Assembly: GCA_947374535.1 (NCBI GenBank) | Contig: CANCCJ010000072.1 | Coordinates: 1-12,719, forward strand | DNA length: 12,719 nt | Direction of reading: 5' to 3' | Source of the DNA: Comamonadaceae bacterium | GTDB taxonomy: Bacteria; Pseudomonadota; Gammaproteobacteria; Burkholderiales; Burkholderiaceae | Part shown: piece by piece, positions 1 to 7,119 of the stretch | Layout of the letters: each line of letters starts with the position of its first letter | How positions within the stretch are numbered: the stretch's first letter is position 1 | Made by a program: the position numbers and the translations under genes | The notes under the pieces: generated by a model | The model's database searches: none | Told to the model about the DNA's origin: nothing | Seen by the model: the letters and a program-made list of their open reading frames with translations, nothing else

Positions 1-37
1 GCGCGAGGATATTTAACGAGACGTCATCGCCATCAAC

Positions 38-991
38 TCACACACCAAACGCGTGCCGCAAGGCACGGGCGGCGTCGATGTGCGCGGTCAACGCCTCGGG
101 TATGACGCGGCCCATTTGGATGAAGCTGTGCACCACGCCTTTGTAAATTTCCAAGTCCACCGACACCCCGCCCAAGCGAAGATGGTCGGCGTAGGCCACG
201 CCTTCGTCCACCAACGGGTCGCACTCGGCCAAGCCCAGCCACGCAGGAGCCACGCCCGACACATCGGCCAGTAAGGGTGAAAAGCGTGGGTCTTGGCGGT
301 CTGCGGCGTGGGACATGTAGTGGCTGTAAAAGTAGTCGATGCTGGATTTTTCTAGCAAGAAACCTTTTTCAAACGTGTGAGCAGATGGCATGTGCTCAGG
401 CGAGGTGCCGGGGTAAAACATGAGCTGCAGCGTCAGGGCAATGCCTGCATCACGCGCGGCAATGGCCGTGGCCGCCGTTAGCGTGCCGCCCGCGCTGTCT
501 CCACCAATGGCGATGCGTGTGGCGTCTAACCCTAGGCTGGTGGCGTTAGCGGCTAGCCACTGTAAGGCGTCGAATGCGTCGTTGTGCGCGGTGGGGAAGG
601 TGTGCTCGGGCGCCAAACGATAGTCCAGCGACACCACAGCGCAGTGGCCCAAGTGAGCCAAGTGTTTGCACAAAGCCTCGTGGGTTTCGGGGCTGCCCAC
701 CGTGAACCCGCCACCATGAAAGTACAACAGCACGGGCAAGTTGGGGGCGGCGTGTTCGGCCCACAGTTTGGCGCGCAAAGTGGCGCCATCGCGAGCGGGG
801 ATTTGGAGCGTGTCGTCACGCGCCATTTTTTGTGCGTTCACTTCTAGCACACCTGCGCCAAGGGCGTAGGCTTGTTTGGCTTGTTCGGGTGTCATCAGCG
901 CCATGGGCGGTCGGCCGGCTTTGGCAATGGCGTGCAGCACATCGCGCATGGCGGGCGTCAACAGGCTTTGCGGGTTACGAGGGTGACTCAT
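38..991 (-). CDS. alpha/beta hydrolase, hormone-sensitive lipase (HSL) family esterase
   Basis: This 317-residue protein has the complete signature of the bacterial HSL (family IV) carboxylesterases, which hydrolyse short-chain acyl esters in the cytoplasm. The oxyanion-hole motif HGGGF is at residues 92-96. The nucleophile elbow GDSAGG places the catalytic serine at 166. The likely acid is Asp258 in CDPLVDEG and the catalytic histidine is His288 in VHSF. The conserved DYRLAPEH motif is at 123-130. No signal peptide is visible, and the length fits the family. The ATG at 991 is followed at once by family-like sequence, but the upstream Shine-Dalgarno is weak. The gene diverges from the alcohol dehydrogenase across 39 bp. 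The true substrate cannot be read from the sequence. A possible link with the dehydrogenase, such as ester hydrolysis releasing an alcohol for oxidation, is inference only. Confidence 0.93.
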   Translation of the reverse strand: MSHPRNPQSLLTPAMRDVLHAIAKAGRPPMALMTPEQAKQAYALGAGVLEVNAQKMARDDTLQIPARDGATLRAKLWAEHAAPNLPVLLYFHGGGFTVGSPETHEALCKHLAHLGHCAVVSLDYRLAPEHTFPTAHNDAFDALQWLAANATSLGLDATRIAIGGDSAGGTLTAATAIAARDAGIALTLQLMFYPGTSPEHMPSAHTFEKGFLLEKSSIDYFYSHYMSHAADRQDPRFSPLLADVSGVAPAWLGLAECDPLVDEGVAYADHLRLGGVSVDLEIYKGVVHSFIQMGRVIPEALTAHIDAARALRHAFGV

Positions 992-996
992 GTGGG

Positions 997-1025
997 TTGG
1001 CTTTTGTAGATGCGGCTTTTATAGT
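997..1025 (+). promoter_or_regulatory. sigma70-like promoter of the alcohol dehydrogenase gene
   Basis: A -35-like TTGGCT (997-1002, four of six consensus matches) lies 17 bp before a -10 box TATAGT (1020-1025, five of six matches). Only five bases separate the -10 box from the ATG at 1031, so the expected transcription start falls at or within a base or two of the start codon. No Shine-Dalgarno-like sequence precedes the ATG. Together these suggest a leaderless mRNA. This is read from sequence only. Confidence 0.5.
1018..1023 (-). promoter_or_regulatory. possible -10 box of the hydrolase gene, overlapping the opposing -10
   Basis: Read on the minus strand, the same AT-rich core gives TATAAA, five of six matches to the -10 consensus. 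It would start transcription about 20 bases upstream of the hydrolase ATG at 991. No convincing -35 lies 16-18 bp upstream, inside the dehydrogenase coding region. The two opposing -10 boxes share bases 1020-1023, so they cannot be melted independently by two polymerases. Confidence 0.3.
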
Positions 1026-1030
1026 GTGCC

Positions 1031-2200
1031 ATGGCTCAAATTCTCTACCTCACCAACATCCAGATTGACTTTGGCGTGCTCGCGACCCTCGGGGCGGAAT
1101 GCGAAAAGGCCCACATCCAACGCCCACTCATCGTGACCGACCCAGGTGTCAAAGCCGCTGGCATTTTGCAAAAAGCGCTCGATGCTTTGAAGGCCTCGCC
1201 CACAATTCAAAACATCGCGGTGTTTGACCAAACGCCCTCCAACCCCACCGAAGCGGCTGTGCGTGCCGCCGCGGCCGCGTATCACGCCGACCAGTGCGAC
1301 GGCCTGATTGCTTTGGGCGGCGGCTCATCGATCGACTGTGCCAAGGGCGTGGCCATAGCCGCTACGCACGAAGGTCCGCTCAAAACCTACGCCACCATCG
1401 AAGGCGGCTCGCCCAAAATCACGTCTGCGGTATCGCCGCTCATTGCCGTGCCCACCACGGCGGGCACAGGCAGCGAAGTCGCGCGTGGCGCCATCGTCAT
1501 CGTGGACGATGGGCGCAAGCTGGGGTTTCATTCGTGGCACTTGATGCCCAAAGCCGCCCTGCTCGACCCCGAACTCACGCTGGGCTTGCCCCCGGCCCTC
1601 ACCGCCGCCACAGGCATGGACGCCATTGCGCACTGCATGGAAACCTTCATGGCCGCACCGTTCAACCCACCCGCAGATGGCATTGCGCTTGACGGCCTCA
1701 CACGCGGCTGGGCGCACATTGAACGCGCCACGAATGATGGCCAAGATCGCGACGCACGCCTGAACATGATGAGCGCCTCAATGCAAGGCGCAATGGCATT
1801 TCAAAAAGGCTTGGGCTGTGTGCATTCCCTCAGCCACAGCTTGGGCGGCGTGAACCCGCGTTTGCACCATGGCACCCTGAACGCGATGTTTTTGCCTGCT
1901 GTTGTGCGTTTCAATGCCGAAGCTGAATCGGTACAGAAAGAGCGCCGCATGCAGCGCATGGCCTACGCCATGGGCCTGGGCGAAATACACCACCCTCTAG
2001 AAGCCGCAGAGGCTATGGCTCAAGCCATCATCGCCATGAACGTGCGTTTAGGTTTGCCCAAAGGCTTGGCTGAGATGGGGGTAAGGTCTGATTGCTTTGA
2101 CTCAGTGATCGCAGGCGCCATGGCCGACCATTGCCACAAAACCAACCCGCGCTTAGCCTCTGAGCAGGACTACCGCGAGATGCTGAACGCAGCGATGTAA
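1031..2200 (+). CDS. iron-containing alcohol dehydrogenase (group III, NAD(P)-dependent)
   Basis: The 389-residue product has the standard length and fold signature of the Fe-ADH family (FucO, AdhB of Zymomonas and relatives), which interconvert alcohols and aldehydes or ketones using NAD(P). The pyrophosphate-binding motif GGGSSID is at 96-102 and the conserved [10 protein letters not shown] at 141-150. The likely metal ligands are Asp197 and His201 (in GMDAIAHC), His265 (in CVHSLSH) and His279, with the 14-residue spacing between the last two that is known from FucO. No signal peptide is seen, so it should act in the cytoplasm. The start at 1031 fits the family N-terminus (a short strand then IQIDFG) but has no ribosome binding site, consistent with leaderless expression. 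It diverges from the esterase and converges on trhO with 17 bp between the stop codons. Substrate preference is unknown. Confidence 0.95.
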   Translation: MAQILYLTNIQIDFGVLATLGAECEKAHIQRPLIVTDPGVKAAGILQKALDALKASPTIQNIAVFDQTPSNPTEAAVRAAAAAYHADQCDGLIALGGGSSIDCAKGVAIAATHEGPLKTYATIEGGSPKITSAVSPLIAVPTTAGTGSEVARGAIVIVDDGRKLGFHSWHLMPKAALLDPELTLGLPPALTAATGMDAIAHCMETFMAAPFNPPADGIALDGLTRGWAHIERATNDGQDRDARLNMMSASMQGAMAFQKGLGCVHSLSHSLGGVNPRLHHGTLNAMFLPAVVRFNAEAESVQKERRMQRMAYAMGLGEIHHPLEAAEAMAQAIIAMNVRLGLPKGLAEMGVRSDCFDSVIAGAMADHCHKTNPRLASEQDYREMLNAAM

Positions 2201-2217
2201 CGCAACAAGCTTCGCGC

Positions 2218-3186
2218 TTAATCGCCTTTTGCGTGGTCGTGGCGGTGGTCAGGCATCTTGGCACCCACATGAAGTTCACCACGCGCTTCGGCCAGTTCCA
2301 CTTGGCGTTGGCGTTCCGCCATGTGTGCTTTTTGCTCTTGGGTGCGTTGGTCGTGGCAGTGTGCGCAGCTCACGCCCAACACGTAATGGGGTGATTTTTT
2401 GTCCTCTTCGCTCAGCGGCCAACGGCATGAACGACACAGCGCGTGGTGGCCCAAGCCCAAACCATGGCCCACGCTCACGCGCTCGTCGAACACAAAACAA
2501 TCGCCTTCCCACATGCTTTGCTCGGGGGGAATTTCCTCCAAATATTTGAGGATGCCGCCTTCGAGGTGGTACACCTCGTCAAACCCGCGCATCTTCATCA
2601 GCGCGGTCGATTTCTCGCACCGAATACCGCCGGTGCAAAACATCGCCACCTTGGTTTTTTTCGCAGCTTCCCCTTGCAACGCTTCTTGCGCATCGAGCCA
2701 AGCAGGCAGTTGCACAAAGTTTTTGAGCTTGGGGTCAATCGCGCCCTTGAAGGTGCCAATCGCCACTTCGTAGTCGTTGCGGGTGTCGATCACCACCACC
2801 TCTGGGTCGGCCAGCAAAGTGTTCCAGTCGGCGGGCTTGACGTATTGGCCGACGGTTTTGGTGGGATCTAGCCCGGGCACGCGCATCGTGACGATCTCTT
2901 TTTTTAGCTTCACCTTCATGCGCGTGAACGGTGGTTTGGGGCTCCACGATTCTTTGTGCGGCAAGTTTGACAAACGCGGGTCGGCATGCAAAAACGCCAG
3001 CACAGCCCGCACACCGGTCTCTGGGCCCGCAATGGTGCCGTTGATACCTTCTGGGGCCAGCAGCAAGGTGCCTTTGACACCATTGGCCTCGCAAAACGCC
3101 TGCAACGGCGGTTGCAAGTCAGCAAAGTCGGGTAAAGCGACGAATTGGTAAAGAGCAGCGGTAAGGTAAGTGCGGTCGGAATCCAT
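2218..3186 (-). CDS. trhO: tRNA uridine(34) hydroxylase TrhO (rhodanese-related, formerly UPF0176/YceA)
   Basis: TrhO hydroxylates uridine 34 of certain tRNAs to 5-hydroxyuridine using oxygen, the first step towards cmo5U/mcmo5U wobble bases. The 322-residue protein has the family layout: an N-terminal acylphosphatase-like domain with the conserved [14 protein letters not shown] (41-54), then a rhodanese domain beginning near [10 protein letters not shown] (131-140). The active loop [10 protein letters not shown] (184-193) carries the presumed catalytic Cys184. The C-terminal part has CxxC pairs at 251/254 and 274/277 that could form a small zinc site, followed by a charged tail rich in His, Glu and Lys. 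The start ATG at 3186 gives the expected N-terminus, but its Shine-Dalgarno is weak. It lies 90 bp downstream of the adhesin-like gene on the same strand; no functional link is apparent. Confidence 0.94.
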   Translation of the reverse strand: MDSDRTYLTAALYQFVALPDFADLQPPLQAFCEANGVKGTLLLAPEGINGTIAGPETGVRAVLAFLHADPRLSNLPHKESWSPKPPFTRMKVKLKKEIVTMRVPGLDPTKTVGQYVKPADWNTLLADPEVVVIDTRNDYEVAIGTFKGAIDPKLKNFVQLPAWLDAQEALQGEAAKKTKVAMFCTGGIRCEKSTALMKMRGFDEVYHLEGGILKYLEEIPPEQSMWEGDCFVFDERVSVGHGLGLGHHALCRSCRWPLSEEDKKSPHYVLGVSCAHCHDQRTQEQKAHMAERQRQVELAEARGELHVGAKMPDHRHDHAKGD

Positions 3187-3276
3187 GCCGTGATTATCGT
3201 TGCGGCTGCCTGGGGGAGGTTTTGCGATCCTCTGTGAGCTTTGCTGTAGCCACGCTCTGCGCTTCAGCCACCAGCT

Positions 3277-6200
3277 TCAGAGCACGCTAGTGCGGGTCAC
3301 CGTCAAGTCAATTAACAACTGCGCCATGCCGTTCGTGCTGTTGTAGACCTCGTAGGTGTGGCTGTTCATCACCGCAGTTTGGCTGGTGTCCATAAAGCCA
3401 CCGGTACTGTTCACAACATCTCCCGCTTTGCCGTCGATGATCAACTGATGGCGGTTTTCGGTCGAGCCAAATGCGTAGGTTCCACCCGTCCAGCCCAACG
3501 CAGCTTTTGTGCTGCTGTTGATCAGGTTCATGCCCGACATGTCCAGCACATCTTTCAGCGTCAGTGTCAGCGTGTTGTTGCCGTTCAGGTTGTTATCTCC
3601 ACTGCTGCCGAGTTGGTCCACTGTGTTTTGCGCGAAGGCGCCTTTGGTTGAGCCAAAGAGCACGTGGCTGCGACCAGCATCAGCAGGGCCGACAGCCACA
3701 TCACTGAGCTCGACAATTGACATGAACACCGGCACCTCACCTAAAGCCAACTGCGCCACACCCTCGGCGTTGTAACGCTTTTGATAAATACCAGTGCTGC
3801 TGCCGTCCTGAGCGTCTGACTGCCACGACACCACATAACCGCCATCCGCCAGGGATGACACCGCGGGGAAACGCTGTTCACCCGTGGTGAAGGTGTTCAC
3901 AAGGAACTTGCTGCCTGATGTGACGCCCGCCGAGGTGAAGCGCTGGCCGTAAATTCCGCTGCCGCTGGCATCGGTCAGGACATCCCAGACAACCAGGTAG
4001 TCGCCACCGGTCAACGCGGTGACAGCAGATGTCGCTGTGTTAGCGGCACCCACCGCACCTACCCTGCCCATACTGACCGAGCCCAATGCAGTACCGCTGA
4101 AATCATAGGTGTTCACTAGCAGTTCGTTATCCCAGCCGATACCCCCACCATAACCACCCCAGGAAGCAAAGGCAATGGCAAACCCGCCCCCCTCCAAGCC
4201 TGTCACGCTCGGTAAAAGCTGACCGCTTCCTTGTAAGGCGTTGACCATGAATTCACTGCCCACGGCAACGCCTAGAGCGTCGAAACGCTTGGCAAAAATA
4301 CCCTCCCCATTCACATCTGGCGATTGGTAGGTGGCCACAAAGCCACCCGTGGTCAGCGCTGCAATAGCGGGTAGGTTTTGGTTGCCTGCGGTTGTGGTGC
4401 TAAGAACAAAATCATTGCCGATAGCAACACCATTCGCGCCAAACAGGCGGGCGTAAACGCTGCTGCCACTGCCGTCGCCCTCAGATGAGTCCCAGGCCAC
4501 CACGTATTGACCACCGGTCAGCGCGGTGACGACCGGAACGGTTTGCGCGCCCGCCGTCGTCGTGTTGATGACGACCTCTGTCCCTACTTTGACACCAGCG
4601 GAGGTGAAACGTTGGCCGTAAATATCATGATCGGTGCTGGTCGCAGAACCCGACCAGGTGATGAGGTAGTCCCCATTGGATAAACCAACCGCCGACGAGT
4701 TTTGTTGTTGACCTGTGGTGCTGGTGTTAACCAAAAATTCACTGCCCATGCGAACGCCCAGGGCCGAGAATTTTTGGGCATAAATTCCCGTCAGGTTGCC
4801 ATCTTGCGAATCAGAAGTCCAGGTGGTGATGTAGCCGCCATCACTGAGCAAGGCGGTTTTAGGCACCGTTTGGGCCCCGGCTGTTGTGGTGTTGACCAGT
4901 GCATCTGGCACGAAGGTGTCAACCGTCATCTCGACGGTGTTGTTGGTATCCAAACCGTCGGTGTTTAGGTTGCCGGCGGCGTCTGCAAACTTACCGCTGG
5001 CCACGCTGATGCTGGCCGGTCTCCTGCTGCTGGCCTTTGGCGTGAAGGTAGCAGTGCGTATCAAGCCGGTGCCGGTGATAGGGCCCAGCGTGCCGCCGGT
5101 CACAACGATGTCGGTCGCATCAAAGGTGGCCAGTGGGTCTTCGCTGAAAGTGAAGGTGATAGTGGCGGCTTCGCCTGCTTTGAGGGCAGTGGCGTTGCTG
5201 GTGATGGCGACAGTTGGTGAGATGGTGTCAACCGACATCCCGATGGTGTTGTTGGTATCCGAACCGTCGGTGTTCAGGTTACCGGCGGCGTCTGCAAACT
5301 TGCCGCTGGCCACGCTGATGCTGGCTGGTGTTGTGCTGCTGGTAGCAGGTGTGAAGGTGGCAGTACGGATCAAGCCGGTGCCGCTGATGGGGCCCAGCGT
5401 GCCGCCGGCCACAACGATGTCGGTCGCATCAAAGGTGGCCAGTGGGTCTTCGCTGAAAGTGAAGGTGATAGTGGCGGCTTCGCCTGCTTTGAGGGCAGTG
5501 GCGTTGCTGGTGATGGCGACGACAGGATTGAGCAACGCAACCTGGGATGGCGTCAACTCACTCAATTGCGAGGGGCTTAGCGCGGCAATCTGCGCTGGCC
5601 CCAGGATCGCCAGTTGGGCATCATCCAGACTTGACATTTGAGTGGGTGTCAAACCTGTTACAGCATCCGGTGACAGAGCGGCCACTTGTGCGGCCGTGAG
5701 TTGATCCAACTGCGAGGAGCTCAGCTTGGCCACTTGCGCTGCAGTCAGCCCACCGAGTTGGTCGTTGCTCAGGCTGGCCAGAGCATCGGGCGTCATTTGC
5801 GCGACGGCCTCGGGGCTCAATGCGGCGACTTGGTCTTTCGTGAGTACGTCGAGTTGCACGGTGCTCAGCATGGCAACTTGCGCTGGGGTCAGGGCACCGA
5901 GTTGGTCGTTGCTCAGACTGGTAACGGACGTAGGCGTCAAGCTGGCAATGGTGTTTGGCGTCAAGAAACTGACTTCACTTGGGCTGAGTTGGTCGAGTTG
6001 AGATGGATTGAGCGGGGCCAATTGGGCTGGACTCAGGGTACCGATTTGCGATGGGCTCAGGGTCAGAGTACCAACCTGGGCTGTCGTGAGTTTGTCCAAC
6101 TGCTCGGGGCTGAACTTGGCCACTTGTTCTGGGCTCAGGCTAGCAAGTTGTTCTGAACTCAGGCTAGCCACGGAGGCAGAAGTCAGACCGGTTATGGCCT

Positions 6201-7119
6201 CAGGGTTGAGGGCGCTGATTTGTGCCGGGCTGAGTTTGGCAACTTGCGCTGGGCTTAGGCTACTTATGGCCTCGAATGTCAGGCTACCGATAGCACTGGG
6301 GCACAAGGCAGCAATTTGACTGCTGGTCATTGCTAAAACTTGTGCTGATGTCAACGCAGCAGCTTGGGCCTCGCTAAAGCTGGCCATTGCTTCATCGCTC
6401 AAGGCTGAGATATTTGTACCGAGAGCTCTGATTTCATCTGCATCCAAGGTGGCGATTTGATCAACCGTAATCCCGTGCACAGCCGATGCGCTGAGTACTT
6501 TCAAATCGGCTATTGTCAATGCAGCGAATGCTGATGTGCTGAGTGCGGCTACTTGCTCACCCGTCAAATCCGCGGCCGGATTGTGTTTTACATCTTCATC
6601 AAAAGTAGCTGCTTTTTTTACAAATGCCGCCGTGCCGCCCACCACAGCCCATGGGCTAACAGTAGCTGCAACTATGGGCAAACTACTCAATGTAAATGTG
6701 TCTGCGACTGGCGGGCCACCGAGCGCTTGGCTCATTGGAGAAGCACCTTCTTTTAAACTGTAAAGTACTTCTTTTGTGCCAGTTTCTTCAGATATGTATT
6801 CATACAGGCTGCCGTCTTCGGCTTTCCCATAGAGGCCACCGTTTACTTCGGAAGACGAGTTAAGCGTGAAGTAGTCGTCCAATACCAAATCTGCTTTGTC
6901 GTCTGCGGTAAAACTAATCTCCAAGTTTTGGTTGACACGCTTGACTTTGATTTTCTTTGGAGCACTGTTTTCCTCAATGTCTGCCAATTGGTACTTGGTA
7001 TTGGCCTCTGCCTTGATCTTTAAAGGCTGGCCCGCAACTCCTGCTCCAGTGACGATATTAAATGTGGTGTTTTTTTCGGAAGCGCCGGATTGAACGATTA
7101 CTTTGTATTGCTTAGCCAC
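3277..7119 (-). CDS. large modular repeat protein, probable type I-secreted surface adhesin (BapA-like)
   Basis: This 1280-residue protein is built of modules. Residues 1-165 resemble the prefix domain of BapA/LapA-type biofilm proteins: a strand-rich part with NQNLEISF and LVLDDYF, then a short hydrophobic stretch around PWAVVGG. Residues 185-529 are 43 octapeptide repeats. Residues 534-739 are two near-identical Ig-like domains. Residues 739-1124 hold about seven beta-rich repeats of 53-58 residues. Residues 1125-1280 are a Leu/Thr/Gly-rich tail like those ending large type I-secreted adhesins (TLTLKDVLDMSG, then HQLIIDGKAGD and near the end MAQLLIDLTV). No cleavable N-terminal signal and no RTX GGxGxD nonapeptides are seen, and the only cysteine is Cys273. 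The start is GTG at 7119, chosen for its strong Shine-Dalgarno. No secretion genes adjoin it. A role in surface attachment or biofilm is inferred from architecture alone. Confidence 0.85.
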   Translation of the reverse strand: MAKQYKVIVQSGASEKNTTFNIVTGAGVAGQPLKIKAEANTKYQLADIEENSAPKKIKVKRVNQNLEISFTADDKADLVLDDYFTLNSSSEVNGGLYGKAEDGSLYEYISEETGTKEVLYSLKEGASPMSQALGGPPVADTFTLSSLPIVAATVSPWAVVGGTAAFVKKAATFDEDVKHNPAADLTGEQVAALSTSAFAALTIADLKVLSASAVHGITVDQIATLDADEIRALGTNISALSDEAMASFSEAQAAALTSAQVLAMTSSQIAALCPSAIGSLTFEAISSLSPAQVAKLSPAQISALNPEAITGLTSASVASLSSEQLASLSPEQVAKFSPEQLDKLTTAQVGTLTLSPSQIGTLSPAQLAPLNPSQLDQLSPSEVSFLTPNTIASLTPTSVTSLSNDQLGALTPAQVAMLSTVQLDVLTKDQVAALSPEAVAQMTPDALASLSNDQLGGLTAAQVAKLSSSQLDQLTAAQVAALSPDAVTGLTPTQMSSLDDAQLAILGPAQIAALSPSQLSELTPSQVALLNPVVAITSNATALKAGEAATITFTFSEDPLATFDATDIVVAGGTLGPISGTGLIRTATFTPATSSTTPASISVASGKFADAAGNLNTDGSDTNNTIGMSVDTISPTVAITSNATALKAGEAATITFTFSEDPLATFDATDIVVTGGTLGPITGTGLIRTATFTPKASSRRPASISVASGKFADAAGNLNTDGLDTNNTVEMTVDTFVPDALVNTTTAGAQTVPKTALLSDGGYITTWTSDSQDGNLTGIYAQKFSALGVRMGSEFLVNTSTTGQQQNSSAVGLSNGDYLITWSGSATSTDHDIYGQRFTSAGVKVGTEVVINTTTAGAQTVPVVTALTGGQYVVAWDSSEGDGSGSSVYARLFGANGVAIGNDFVLSTTTAGNQNLPAIAALTTGGFVATYQSPDVNGEGIFAKRFDALGVAVGSEFMVNALQGSGQLLPSVTGLEGGGFAIAFASWGGYGGGIGWDNELLVNTYDFSGTALGSVSMGRVGAVGAANTATSAVTALTGGDYLVVWDVLTDASGSGIYGQRFTSAGVTSGSKFLVNTFTTGEQRFPAVSSLADGGYVVSWQSDAQDGSSTGIYQKRYNAEGVAQLALGEVPVFMSIVELSDVAVGPADAGRSHVLFGSTKGAFAQNTVDQLGSSGDNNLNGNNTLTLTLKDVLDMSGMNLINSSTKAALGWTGGTYAFGSTENRHQLIIDGKAGDVVNSTGGFMDTSQTAVMNSHTYEVYNSTNGMAQLLIDLTVTRTSVL
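3748..4905 (-). repeat. about seven 53-58-residue beta-rich repeats, possible beta-propeller
   Basis: Residues 739-1124 contain repeats with the pattern LVNTTTAGxQ, then a short strand, GGYVVxW, a variable acidic loop, then GIYxQRFxxxGVxxGSEF. Units begin near residues 739, 796, 850, 905, 958, 1016 and 1073. The fifth is the most divergent (Gly-rich loop GGYGGGIGWDN), and the sixth lacks the usual LVNT start. Similar repeats occur in large secreted calcium-binding and adhesin proteins. Seven units of this length with four likely strands each would suit a seven-bladed propeller; that is inference. Confidence 0.75.
4903..5520 (-). repeat. tandem pair of near-identical Ig-like domains (309-bp units)
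   Basis: Residues 534-636 and 637-739 are two copies of a 103-residue unit with the look of bacterial Ig-like adhesin domains (VAITSNATALKAGEAATITF, then TFSEDPLATFDATDIVV, then FADAAGNLNTDG). In the DNA, 5101-5211 and 5410-5520 are identical over 111 bp at an offset of exactly 309 bp. Divergence is concentrated around the segment with TTPAS in copy one and RRPAS in copy two. The near identity points to recent duplication or gene conversion. Confidence 0.88.
5533..6567 (-). repeat. array of 43 tandem octapeptide repeats (24-bp units) in the large repeat protein
   Basis: Residues 185-529 are an unbroken run of 8-residue units with the approximate consensus L-[ST]-P-x-Q-[VIL]-x-x. Position 1 is nearly always Leu, position 6 a branched or large aliphatic residue, and position 5 usually Gln or Glu, or Ala. 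Only two units break the period: residues 233-239 (seven residues) and 352-361 (ten residues, LTLSPSQIGT). The Ser/Thr at position 2 followed three residues later by Gln/Glu matches a helix N-capping box, so each unit may form a very short helix. Individual 24-bp DNA units have diverged; conservation is mainly at protein level. Confidence 0.9.
5629..5916 (-). repeat. two adjacent 144-bp (48-residue, six-octad) higher-order repeats
   Basis: Residues 402-449 and 450-497 align octad by octad. Both begin LSNDQLG, carry QLD in octad 3, QVAALSP across octads 4-5, and end in a degenerate Thr-Pro unit. At DNA level 22 bases at 5751-5772 recur exactly at 5895-5916, a shift of 144 bp. The preceding segment, residues 352-401, fits the same six-octad order with a two-residue insertion, and residues 320-351 and 498-529 match its first four octads. 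The array therefore grew at least partly by duplication of six-octad blocks. Confidence 0.8.
6625..7119 (-). other. BapA/LapA-like N-terminal prefix domain of the large repeat protein
   Basis: Residues 1-165 form a non-repetitive, strand-rich domain. It contains segments typical of the prefix region of BapA-like proteins (a strand pair around NQNLEISF, an acidic LVLDDYF strand, YGKAEDGSLYEYI) and ends in a hydrophobic stretch, PIVAATVSPWAVVGGTAAF (148-166). By family knowledge this end may stay in the outer membrane during type I secretion. This stretch is unusually AT-rich: by hand count 6901-7020 is about 43% GC, against about 67% in the Ig-coding sample 5041-5100. The assignment rests on resemblance recalled by eye. 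Confidence 0.5.

Noticed and set aside
2201..2217. A bidirectional terminator between the convergent alcohol dehydrogenase and trhO genes.
   Set aside because: Only a four-base stem (AAGC with GCTT, reaching just past 2217 into the trhO stop codon) can be drawn and there is no T run, too little to call.
4886..5641. A 251-codon open frame on the plus strand opposite the Ig-like repeats.
   Set aside because: It is antisense to clearly coding repeats. Its own protein simply mirrors their duplication and resembles no family I know, so it is a shadow frame of GC-rich coding DNA.
5533..6567. Resemblance of the octads (LTPAQV, LSPEQV) to the LTPEQVVAIA segment of TAL-effector repeats.
   Set aside because: TAL repeats have 33-35 residues with two helices and a variable residue pair. 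Here the period is eight residues throughout and the rest of the TAL repeat is missing, so this is local similarity only.
5533..6567. Periodic 24-bp DNA pattern that could suggest a CRISPR or minisatellite array.
   Set aside because: The units are adjacent with no spacers, they are conserved at protein rather than DNA level, and the frame is open through the whole gene.
6620..6675. Possible LapG protease sites (VAAT, TAAF) in the prefix domain, as in LapA-type adhesins.
   Set aside because: As I recall it, the LapG site is a di-alanine followed by Gly, Ala or Val. Neither sequence fits, and no LapD/LapG genes are in the window.
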